DNA of 64,000 bases from Aureivirga sp. CE67 (lineage in GTDB: Bacteria > Bacteroidota > Bacteroidia > Flavobacteriales > Flavobacteriaceae): the NCBI RefSeq assembly GCF_015767245.1, contig NZ_JADOTV010000023.1, positions 1 to 64,000 on the forward strand. The letters are read 5' to 3'. Positions 33,253 through 41,130 of the stretch are shown here, in pieces (positions within the stretch are counted from its first letter, which is position 1; every line of letters starts with the position of its first letter). The notes beneath the pieces were generated by a model. The model was not told the DNA's origin. It saw nothing but the letters and a program-made list of their open reading frames with translations, and made no database searches. The translations under genes and the position numbers were made by a program.

Positions 33253-34287
33253 ATGGAAAGATTAGTTGTTTATAATAAAAAATCAATTGCCTCTTATATT
33301 TCAAAAAGAAAAGGAGAAACAAAATATGGAGAAGAAGTTCACTTTTTAGAAAATAAAGAAGAAATCGAAACTTCGTTGTTGAATGCTACAGCTGAATTTG
33401 TTCTTTTAGGTGTTCCAGAAGATATTGGAGTTCGTGCCAATCATGGTAGACCAGGAGCAACAGGAGCATGGGAAGTAGCTTTGAAAGCTTTATTGAATAC
33501 GCAGGATAATAAATTTAATAAAGCTGAAAAATTATTGATTCTTGGTCATTTAGATTTTTCTAAAGAAATTGAAGAAATGGATGCAGTTGATTTTTCAGAA
33601 AAAGAACATTTTGAAAGAGCAAATGAGTTGGTTTCTTTTATTGATGAAGAAGTGACAAAAACTGTAAAAGCCATTGCGGATGCTGGAAAAACTCCAATTG
33701 TAATTGGTGGAGGGCACAATAATGCCTATGGTTGTATTAAAGGAACTGCTTTAGCTTTTGGAAGAGCGGTGAATTCTATCAATTTTGATGCACATACAGA
33801 TTTTAGAAGTTTGGAAGGAAGACATAGCGGAAATGGATTTAGTTATGCTTTCGAAGAAGGATTTTTGAATACTTATTTTATGTTTGGAATTCATGAAAAC
33901 TATACGTCAGCTTCCATGTTGAAAACTTTTAAGAAGAACAAGAAGAAGCTGAAATACGTTACTTTTGAATCGATTGAGGTAGAACGAGATAATTTCTTTG
34001 ATGAGCAGTTGAGAAGAGCAACTATTTTTATTGAGAAAAAACCTTTTGGAATTGAAATAGATTTAGATGCAATTCAGAGTTTCCCATCTTCAGCGATGAG
34101 TCCAAGTGGATTTTCAGTGAATAAAGCAAGAAGATTTGTTTCTTATTTAGGGCTACAATCGAATGCTTCTTATTTACATATTTGTGAAGGAGCTCCTGCT
34201 TTAGGAGAAAAAGGACAAGAAATGCAAGTAGGGAAATTGATTAGCTTTTTAGTCACAGATTTTATAAAGTCGAAATCGTATTCTTAG
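33253..34287 (+). CDS. hutG: Formimidoylglutamase
   Basis: 344 residues from ATG 33253, one base after the hutI stop (33249-33251); an in-frame ATG at 33235 would overlap hutI and adds only MVKKSN. Arginase-fold manganese enzyme with GGGHNNAYG (~152-160 in this numbering), NFDAHTDFR (~177-185) and EIDLDAIQ as the dinuclear Mn ligands. The canonical GGDHS reads GGGHN, as in other formimidoylglutamases. It converts N-formimino-glutamate to glutamate and formamide. Placement directly after hutI supports the assignment. A hairpin terminator follows. Confidence 0.9.
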   Translation: MERLVVYNKKSIASYISKRKGETKYGEEVHFLENKEEIETSLLNATAEFVLLGVPEDIGVRANHGRPGATGAWEVALKALLNTQDNKFNKAEKLLILGHLDFSKEIEEMDAVDFSEKEHFERANELVSFIDEEVTKTVKAIADAGKTPIVIGGGHNNAYGCIKGTALAFGRAVNSINFDAHTDFRSLEGRHSGNGFSYAFEEGFLNTYFMFGIHENYTSASMLKTFKKNKKKLKYVTFESIEVERDNFFDEQLRRATIFIEKKPFGIEIDLDAIQSFPSSAMSPSGFSVNKARRFVSYLGLQSNASYLHICEGAPALGEKGQEMQVGKLISFLVTDFIKSKSYS

Positions 34288-34314
34288 TCAAATAGAATTA
34301 AAAATATAAAATGA

Positions 34315-34344
34315 AAGCTTTCTTTATGGAAGGCTTTTTTTTGT
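34315..34344 (+). terminator. Terminator after hutG
   Basis: AAGCTTTC (34315-34322) pairs with GAAGGCTT (34329-34336, one G-U pair), followed by T8. Confidence 0.8.
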
Positions 34345-34465
34345 GCTAATGTTTTTGTTTTTAGAATATTAAGTTTTCTTTTTATAAATGTTAATTAACT
34401 AATATTCAGTTTGTTATGATTTTTTTAATAATTATATTTAATGTAATGTTAAAGGATATAATGAG

Positions 34466-36964
34466 ATGAAGAAAATTACTTTATTGGCGTTTTTGTTTAC
34501 AACAGTTTTTTATGCTCAAGAAGAGTGGAGAAAAAAAATGATATCTCAAGAATATAATTATCAAGAGATAAAAGAAGAAGCAGAAGCGGAGCTTTCAGAT
34601 TATATGAATGATGTTCAGAATCTAGAAAGAGGAGAACTTAAAAAATTAAAACAATATGAAAGATGGAAGTATTTTTGGGAAAATCGTTTAGGAGATGAAA
34701 ATACTTTTGAAAATCCACTAAAAAACTACAAAGAGTGGCAAAATTACGTTCAGAATTCAAATCAAACAACAGATAGAAATACAGATAAAACTTGGAATTC
34801 TCTAGGGCCAAGTGAAATTCCTAATTCGCAAGCAAGTTTTTATGCTGGTTTAGGAAGATTGAATGTAGTTACTTTTGATCCAAATGATGTAAATGTACTT
34901 TGGGTTGGTTCTCCAGGAGGAGGAATCTGGAAGTCAGAAGACCAAGGAACAACTTGGGCGCCAAAAGGAGATGAGGTACCAAATCTTGGTGTTTCAGATA
35001 TTTGTGTAGATCCAAATAATTCAAATATTATTTATGTTGCAACAGGAGATTTTGATGGTTTACAAAATAGATCTATTGGGGTAATAAAATCTACAGATGG
35101 AGGAGAAACTTGGAGTCTTACAGGATTAAATTTTGATGTAACACAAAGTTTCTTTATTGCTCATGTTATCATTGATCCAACAGATTCGAATGTTCTTTTT
35201 GCAACAACAAATACTGCAATTTACAAATCAACAGACGCTGGAGTTACATGGACTTCAAAACAAACTTCGAGTGGAGGGTTTAATGATATTTTATATAAAG
35301 AAGGAGATAATTCTGTGATGTATGCAACGAGTAATATCGGAGATTTTTATACTTCAGTAGATTCAGGAGAAACTTGGGATAAATCAACGCAAGACTTTGG
35401 CGCAGGAAGATTAGATATTGCTTTAACTGCTGATGATCCAAACTTTATCTTTGGAATTACTTCTAATGATTTCTTCAAATCTGAAAATGGAGGACAAACT
35501 TGGACTGTAGTAAGTACACCTCCAAGTTATAATACTCAAGGGAATTATAATCAAACACTAACGATAGCTCCAGATAATAAAGATTTAATTTTAGTTGGAG
35601 GAATAAATGGTCACAGGACTTTAAATTGTGGTGTGACTTGGGAAAAATATCTAGATGGTTATTGGCGAAATGGGGATCCGTTTTTTTATGTTCATTCAGA
35701 CCATCATGATTTAAAATTTTTACCAGGAAGTAACACAATTGTTTTTTCTGCAAATGATGGAGGGTTAAATAAAGGAAATGTAACACTTTCAGATCCTTGG
35801 GTAGATTTATCAAGCGGATTGGCGATTACACAATATTATAAACTCGCGGTAACGCCACAAAATGAAAATTATATAATTGGAGGAGCGCAAGATAATGATG
35901 TAACACAATATAATGGTACAGATTGGATTAATAGAAATTTTGGTACAGATGGAGTAGAAGCAGTTTGGAATTATTCCAACTCAAATATTGCTTGGACTTG
36001 TAGCCAATTTGGATATGTGGAAAGAACAACAAATTTTTGGGCAACAGCTCCACAAGTTTTAAGTACACCACCAGGAAATAGTTTTGTTTGGCCATTAGAA
36101 ATTCATCCTACAATGCCTACGATTCTTTTTGGAGGTTTTTCAAATATTTATAAATCTTCAAATAGTGGAACAACTTGGTCTAATTTATCATCTCCTTCTT
36201 TTGGCATTAAGGTTATAACAATTTCTCCTTCTGATCCAAATACAATTTATATAGGTAGTGGATTTAATTTATACAAATCTAAAAACGGAGGAAGTACATG
36301 GACTTCGATAAGTCACCCTTCTATAAACCCAGTCACAAGTATTGCTGTTAGCGACACAAATCCAGATGAGATTTACATTACTTATGGTAGATATTCGGAT
36401 GGAGCTAAAGTGTATAAATCTTTAAACTGTGGAGATACTTGGCAGAATATTTCAGGAGATTTACCAAATATTCCAATGAATAAAGTTATTTATAAAACTG
36501 GAAGTCAGGGTGAAATTTTTGTTGGAAGTGATTTAAAGGTTTTTTATTTAAATCAAAATGATGATTCTCCAACATGGCAAGTTTTCGGAGTTGGACTGCC
36601 AAATGTAATTGTAAATGATATGGAAATGTATTATGGAGAACAAAACAGATTGCGTGTTGCAACTTTTGGAAGAGGAATTTGGGATATTGAAGTAGAAGAA
36701 CCTTTAAGCTCTCCAGAATATCAAGAGGATTTATTTTCTCTTTATCCAAATCCAAATAAAGGGGTTTTTCAAATAGATTTCCCAGAAAAGTATAATGGGA
36801 ATAAAGAGGTGATTATTTACAATCAAATTGGTGGAGTTGTGTACCATCAAAAAGTAGATAGAAACAGTTTAAATATTGATTTGAAAAATATTGTAACTGG
36901 AGTTTATATCGTGAAGATTAAATCTGAAAATGCTCAGAAAATTCAAAAAATAGTGATTCAATAA
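34466..36964 (+). CDS. T9SS-secreted protein with Asp-box (BNR/VPS10-like) beta-propeller repeats
   Basis: 832 residues. Signal peptide (~1-17, ending FYAQ). From ~125 to ~735 there are at least eight Asp-box motifs of the form S-x-D/N-x-G-x-T-W (STDGGETWS, STDAGVTWT, SVDSGETWD, SENGGQTWT, SSNSGTTWS, SKNGGSTWT, SLNCGDTWQ), indicating one or two beta-propellers of the sortilin/sialidase-like type. The last ~75 residues (LYPNPNKGVFQIDF ... GVYIVKI) are a type A T9SS C-terminal sorting domain, so the protein should be exported and attached to the surface. No sialidase catalytic residues are recognised; binding or scaffold function is as likely as enzymatic. Confidence 0.88.
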   Translation: MKKITLLAFLFTTVFYAQEEWRKKMISQEYNYQEIKEEAEAELSDYMNDVQNLERGELKKLKQYERWKYFWENRLGDENTFENPLKNYKEWQNYVQNSNQTTDRNTDKTWNSLGPSEIPNSQASFYAGLGRLNVVTFDPNDVNVLWVGSPGGGIWKSEDQGTTWAPKGDEVPNLGVSDICVDPNNSNIIYVATGDFDGLQNRSIGVIKSTDGGETWSLTGLNFDVTQSFFIAHVIIDPTDSNVLFATTNTAIYKSTDAGVTWTSKQTSSGGFNDILYKEGDNSVMYATSNIGDFYTSVDSGETWDKSTQDFGAGRLDIALTADDPNFIFGITSNDFFKSENGGQTWTVVSTPPSYNTQGNYNQTLTIAPDNKDLILVGGINGHRTLNCGVTWEKYLDGYWRNGDPFFYVHSDHHDLKFLPGSNTIVFSANDGGLNKGNVTLSDPWVDLSSGLAITQYYKLAVTPQNENYIIGGAQDNDVTQYNGTDWINRNFGTDGVEAVWNYSNSNIAWTCSQFGYVERTTNFWATAPQVLSTPPGNSFVWPLEIHPTMPTILFGGFSNIYKSSNSGTTWSNLSSPSFGIKVITISPSDPNTIYIGSGFNLYKSKNGGSTWTSISHPSINPVTSIAVSDTNPDEIYITYGRYSDGAKVYKSLNCGDTWQNISGDLPNIPMNKVIYKTGSQGEIFVGSDLKVFYLNQNDDSPTWQVFGVGLPNVIVNDMEMYYGEQNRLRVATFGRGIWDIEVEEPLSSPEYQEDLFSLYPNPNKGVFQIDFPEKYNGNKEVIIYNQIGGVVYHQKVDRNSLNIDLKNIVTGVYIVKIKSENAQKIQKIVIQ

Positions 36965-36974
36965 AAAAACAAAA

Positions 36975-37400
36975 ATGAAGAATTGTTGGTTATTAATTTT
37001 TATTGTATTTTTTTACAGTTGTAGCAGTTTTAAAATAGAACTAGCTGAATATCAGAATGTTTTTCCGGGAGTGGAATCTGTAGAACCTTATGAGAGAATT
37101 GAGATAGATATAGATTCTAAGAGTGAAATAATGCTTGATAGTGTGTTAATTAATATAAAAGGATTGTGTGGGAAAATGCATTTTGAAATAGTCCAAAATG
37201 GAAATACAGTACAACAAGATTCATTAATCTCTGGTAAATTTCAGATTATAAGTGGAAAATTAGAAAATAATGTAATCGATAAAGATATTGTTTCGTGTGT
37301 TTTAAAAGAGGGAACAGCAAAAATCTACTATAAAGTAAAAGGTGTTTCTAAAATTAAGTCTGTTCCTTCTTTTTCAAATGTAAGAAAGTATCAAAGGTAA
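36975..37400 (+). CDS. Small lipoprotein of unknown function
   Basis: 141 residues. Signal peptide ends at lipobox Cys16 (FYSCSS). The mature chain is a beta-rich ~120-residue domain with no motif I know. It begins 10 nt after the T9SS protein and precedes a terminator, so it is probably co-transcribed and may work with it at the cell envelope. No acidic run follows the Cys, so periplasmic location is as likely as surface display. Confidence 0.7.
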   Translation: MKNCWLLIFIVFFYSCSSFKIELAEYQNVFPGVESVEPYERIEIDIDSKSEIMLDSVLINIKGLCGKMHFEIVQNGNTVQQDSLISGKFQIISGKLENNVIDKDIVSCVLKEGTAKIYYKVKGVSKIKSVPSFSNVRKYQR

Positions 37401-37432
37401 AATATTGTAATTAGGATAAGTAGTAAATCAAA

Positions 37433-37467
37433 AGAGACTAAATCGAAATGAAATAGTCTCTTTTTTT
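37433..37467. terminator. Hairpin terminator
   Basis: AGAGACTA (37433-37440) pairs with TAGTCTCT (37454-37461), followed by T7. It ends the 34466-37400 unit; the convergent lipoprotein gene ends at 37503. Confidence 0.8.
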
Positions 37468-37502
37468 CTAAAATGAAATGAATATGAACCTAATTAAAAT
37501 TT

Positions 37503-38375
37503 TTAATCTGTGAATCTTTTTAAACCATATTTTTCAACCAATTCTTGGTTTTTCTCACCATTTAAATCAGCTATGAAAATGATTGAATTTTTAGTTTCTT
37601 CTTCTGAAAGATAACCTCCATTTGGATCAATAGGAATTCCTAAACGATACTCAAAAGGTTGATTTGGATATGCAGTTCTTTGATCTTCTCCTACATCATG
37701 AAAAACTAATCTTGCGATATAATAAGAGTTATTAGTGTTTTCAATTTTTACTTCAACATAATCTTGTTGTGGATGTCCGAAAGGAGATCTACTATTCCAG
37801 AATGAGTGAGAAAGTGGAGATCCTGAAGGAGCTTTTACAATTAAAAACCCAGAATCAATATGTAAGTTTTCGTTAGATCTATTTGTGAATTTTAAAACAC
37901 GATGTGCAAACCAATCTGATTGTTTTCTATCTTCTACTTCTAATGTTAAAGGTACGTTTGACATATAAACACCTGCAGGTGTTTCTGATAAAATAGGATT
38001 TGGAGTGTTTAAAGTGAAATCTTGAGCTGGTGAACTTAATCCTCCTGCGATATAATTTTCACTCCATGCTGTTTGATTGAAAGAATTTGGACCATTCTCT
38101 ACTAAATTTCCATTATCTCCAGGAATTGGATCTGTATCTGGATCATCTGGATTTCCGTTATCAGGATCTTCTCCGTTATCTGGGTCTTCACCATTTCCAG
38201 GATCTTCACCGTTGTCTGGATCCTCTCCATTATTTGGATCTTCACCATTATCTGGGTTATCTGGATTTTCTACTACTGGTTCTCCTGTTGTGTCGTCGTC
38301 TGAACATGCTTGGAATCCTAAGGTTAAACCAACGATTCCTAACGTTACTAAAAGTTTACTTGAAATTTTTACCAT
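37503..38375 (-). CDS. Surface-type lipoprotein with Asp-Pro-Asp-Asn-Gly-Glu repeat linker
   Basis: 290 residues from ATG 38375 (a TTG-initiated extension to 38432 would hide the signal peptide and is rejected). Lipobox Cys24 is followed by SDDDTT, an acidic export signal for the surface. Residues ~30-85 are a low-complexity linker of six-residue units (DPDNGE and variants), then a folded ~200-residue domain of unknown type. The linker would hold the domain away from the membrane like a stalk. The hexapeptide repeat is encoded by an 18-nt tandem repeat and may vary in copy number between strains. Confidence 0.75.
   Translation of the reverse strand: MVKISSKLLVTLGIVGLTLGFQACSDDDTTGEPVVENPDNPDNGEDPNNGEDPDNGEDPGNGEDPDNGEDPDNGNPDDPDTDPIPGDNGNLVENGPNSFNQTAWSENYIAGGLSSPAQDFTLNTPNPILSETPAGVYMSNVPLTLEVEDRKQSDWFAHRVLKFTNRSNENLHIDSGFLIVKAPSGSPLSHSFWNSRSPFGHPQQDYVEVKIENTNNSYYIARLVFHDVGEDQRTAYPNQPFEYRLGIPIDPNGGYLSEEETKNSIIFIADLNGEKNQELVEKYGLKRFTD
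38161..38250. repeat. 18-nt tandem repeat (five units) inside the lipoprotein gene
   Basis: Five successive 18-bp units on the plus strand (first TCAGGATCTTCTCCGTTA) encode the Asp/Asn/Gly/Glu/Pro hexapeptide linker on the minus strand. Antisense open frames over this repeat are by-products. Confidence 0.8.
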
Positions 38376-38819
38376 AATGTTTTTGAAATTAGTTTTTAGT
38401 TTCGAGGACATAAAAGGAAAGAACTGTTCCAAAAATTAATGAGAAAAAGTTAAAAAAATCTTAATAGGAAATTAATATTTTTATGTCAAAATATATCTTA
38501 AAAAATTAGAAATAATGATTTGTTTAAATGTTTAATTCTTAAAAAAATAGAAAAAAATAACAGGTCTAGAAAGTGTTAAAATTTAGATTTTAAAAATTCG
38601 ACTTTTAATTTGAGAAAATCATAGATGAAGACGATATGAAAAATGACACGAAACTGTAAAATTCATTTTGATTCTTTTCAAAATATTAAGTTTTAAACCA
38701 AAAAAGAGATTGAAGATTCAAGGTAAAATACCTTATAAAGGTTTATACTTCTATTAAATCTTCAAAAAAAGTCTTATTTTCGCAGTATCAAAAAATAAAA
38801 CCACAAAATAATATAAAAA
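38376..38819. other. Intergenic region without a recognised gene
   Basis: A 444-base A+T-rich gap between divergent genes. TATTTTCG near 38775 is a one-mismatch fit to TAnnTTTG and may belong to the thiolase promoter. No hairpin or small gene was evident. Confidence 0.4.
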
Positions 38820-39995
38820 ATGAAGGATGTAGTTATAGTATCAGCTGCGAGAACTCCACTTGGAAAGTTTTTAGGAGGATTATCTTCAGTATCAGCGCCA
38901 AAGTTAGGAGCAACAGCTATTAAAGGTGCTTTAGATAAAATCAATTTAGATGCAAAACATGTTGATGAAGTAATTTTCGGAAACGTATTACAAGCAAATG
39001 TAGGACAAGCACCAGCTCGTCAAGCTGCTATTTTTGCTGGAATTTCTCAAGATGTACCTTGTACAACAGTAAATAAAGTATGTTCTTCAGGGATGAAATC
39101 AATCATGCAAGCTGCTCAAGCTATTAAAGCTGGAGATGCTGAGGTTGTAGTAGCTGGAGGAATGGAAAATATGTCTATGGTTCCTCATTATATTGATGGA
39201 AGAAACGGACATAAATTTGGAAACTTCAATGCTGTTGATGGATTAATCAAAGATGGATTAACAGATGTTTATTCTCAAAGCTTAATGGGAGTTTGTGCAG
39301 ATTCTTGTGCAACTAAATATGAAATTTCAAGAGAAGAGCAAGATGCTTTCGCTGTAGAGTCTTATAACAGATCTGCTGCTGCGTGGGAAGCTGGGAAATT
39401 TGATAATGAAGTTGTGCCAGTTGAGGTTCCTCAAAGAAGAGGAGAGCCTGTAGTTGTTTCTAAAGATGAGGAGTATACAAACGTGAAAATGGAAAAAATT
39501 CCTGCATTACGTCCTGCATTCTCAAAAGAAGGAACAGTAACTGCTGCAAATGCTTCTACATTAAATGATGGTGCTGCTGCTGTAATCTTAATGAGTGCTG
39601 ATAAAGCTGCTGAATTAGGATTAACTCCAATTGCAAAAGTAACTGGATATGCTGATGCTGCACAAGAGCCAGAGTGGTTTACAACTGCACCTGCTAAGGC
39701 AATGCCAAAAGCATTAGAGAAAGCTGGAATTTCTCAAGATGATGTAGATTATTTCGAGTTCAACGAAGCATTTAGTGTTGTTGGATTAGCAAATATGAAA
39801 ATTTTAGGATTAGACGCTGCTAAAGTAAATGTAAACGGAGGAGCTGTTTCTTTAGGACACCCACTAGGATGTTCAGGAGCAAGAATCGTTGTTACTTTAT
39901 TAAGTGTACTTGAGCAAAATGATGCGAAAATTGGTGCTGCCGGAATTTGTAACGGTGGTGGTGGTGCTAGTGCTATCGTATTAGAAAGAATTTAA
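38820..39995 (+). CDS. atoB: Acetyl-CoA C-acetyltransferase (thiolase)
   Basis: 391 residues, a full-length biosynthetic-type thiolase. The acyl-accepting Cys88 is in NKVCSSGMKS; the second active-site elements are the NEAF motif (EFNEAFSV, ~313-320), the His in GGAVSLGHPLGCSGARI (~340-356) and the C-terminal CNGGGGASA Cys (~378). It joins two acetyl-CoA to acetoacetyl-CoA, or the reverse. It has strong, codon-biased sequence compared with its neighbours, consistent with high expression. The NlpC/P60 gene begins 34 nt downstream and may be on the same transcript. Confidence 0.94.
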   Translation: MKDVVIVSAARTPLGKFLGGLSSVSAPKLGATAIKGALDKINLDAKHVDEVIFGNVLQANVGQAPARQAAIFAGISQDVPCTTVNKVCSSGMKSIMQAAQAIKAGDAEVVVAGGMENMSMVPHYIDGRNGHKFGNFNAVDGLIKDGLTDVYSQSLMGVCADSCATKYEISREEQDAFAVESYNRSAAAWEAGKFDNEVVPVEVPQRRGEPVVVSKDEEYTNVKMEKIPALRPAFSKEGTVTAANASTLNDGAAAVILMSADKAAELGLTPIAKVTGYADAAQEPEWFTTAPAKAMPKALEKAGISQDDVDYFEFNEAFSVVGLANMKILGLDAAKVNVNGGAVSLGHPLGCSGARIVVTLLSVLEQNDAKIGAAGICNGGGGASAIVLERI

Positions 39996-40029
39996 TTTAT
40001 ATTAAAAAAAATCAATCCAAAGAATATAT

Positions 40030-40803
40030 ATGCAATACGCTATTAGTAATTTGAGTATTATCCCAATGAGAGACAAGCCTGATGATAAGAGTGAAATGGT
40101 GTCTCAAATACTTTTTGGTGAACATTTTAAGGTTATAGAACAACGTAAAAAATGGAGTAAAGTTCGTACTGCGTATGATAATTATGAAGGTTGGATTGAT
40201 AATAAACAATATGAAATAATTTCGAAAGAAACTTATAATACATTAGAAAAATCGCCAATTCACACTTCGGGTGAATTGGTCGATTTTATTTTTGATAAAG
40301 ATCAAAACTTAACTACAATTCCATTGGGAGCAACTCTTCCAAACTTTGAAAATAATCAGTTATCTATTAATGATACTACTTATATTTTTGAAGGAAAGGT
40401 GAGAAGTGGTTCAGAAGTTTTGAGAGAAAATATCATTAAAACTGCATTTTTATATTTGAATAGTCCATATTTATGGGGAGGAAAAACACCTTTCGGAATT
40501 GATTGTTCAGGTTTTACGCAAATGGTTTACAAGCTTTGTGGCTCTAAATTACTAAGAGATGCTTCGCAACAAGCTACACAAGGAGAAGCGTTGAGTTTTA
40601 TTGAAGAAAGTGATCCAGGAGATTTAGCATTTTTTGATAATAAAGATGGAAAAATAACGCATGTGGGAATTATTATGAAAGATAATTATATCATTCACGC
40701 ACATGGAAAAGTGCGAATTGATAGATTGGATCATAGTGGGATTTATAATGTAGACCTTAGAAAACATACACATAAACTTCGTGTGATTAAGAAGATTTTA
40801 TAA
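40030..40803 (+). CDS. C40 family (NlpC/P60) peptidase with SH3-like domain
   Basis: 257 residues. An N-terminal bacterial SH3-like region (~5-65, with WSKVRTAYDNYEGWI) and a second SH3-like segment precede the NlpC/P60 domain, which has the catalytic Cys159 in GIDCSGF, His211 in ITHVGI and the third polar residue at His223 or His225 in IIHAHGKVR. These enzymes cut gamma-D-Glu-diaminopimelate bonds in muropeptides. No signal peptide is seen, so it may act in the cytoplasm on recycled cell-wall peptides, as with other Bacteroidota members of this architecture. Confidence 0.88.
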   Translation: MQYAISNLSIIPMRDKPDDKSEMVSQILFGEHFKVIEQRKKWSKVRTAYDNYEGWIDNKQYEIISKETYNTLEKSPIHTSGELVDFIFDKDQNLTTIPLGATLPNFENNQLSINDTTYIFEGKVRSGSEVLRENIIKTAFLYLNSPYLWGGKTPFGIDCSGFTQMVYKLCGSKLLRDASQQATQGEALSFIEESDPGDLAFFDNKDGKITHVGIIMKDNYIIHAHGKVRIDRLDHSGIYNVDLRKHTHKLRVIKKIL

Positions 40804-41130
40804 ATTTACCCATTATTAAAAAATAAATTACATTAATTAAAATTGCTTATAATCTTCTTAAATACGAATTGTTTTATAATAACTAGATAGTTGTTTTATA
40901 AAACAACTCTTATAGAATTATAAATTTAGTATTTCCACTTATAATAAAAAAGTATAGTATAATTTATAGTGTTTGTCAACTTTTTATAAAAATTTGAAAG
41001 GCATGGTTTTTATAAAATAAGACACCTTTATTTAATAATCTTCTATTTAAATAAAAAGAATCTACTGTTAATATATATCTTTATCTTATTCTTAAGAACT
41101 TATAGATATTAACTTTAAACATGCTTTTAT
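40804..41130. other. Intergenic region with a 20-bp perfect palindrome
   Basis: A 327-base gap. It contains AGTTGTTTTATAAAACAACT at 40889-40908, a perfect palindrome that could be a transcription-factor site or a weak terminator of the NlpC/P60 gene. No gene is seen in the rest. Confidence 0.5.

Noticed and set aside
38376-38432. N-terminal extension of the repeat-linker lipoprotein from a TTG codon
   Set aside because: It would bury the signal peptide behind 19 residues; ATG 38375 gives a standard lipoprotein signal.
38077-38439. Plus-strand frames of 96-120 codons rich in Gly/Ser/Pro or Leu/His
   Set aside because: They are antisense readings of the 18-nt repeat in the lipoprotein gene, whose minus-strand frame has a signal peptide and lipobox.
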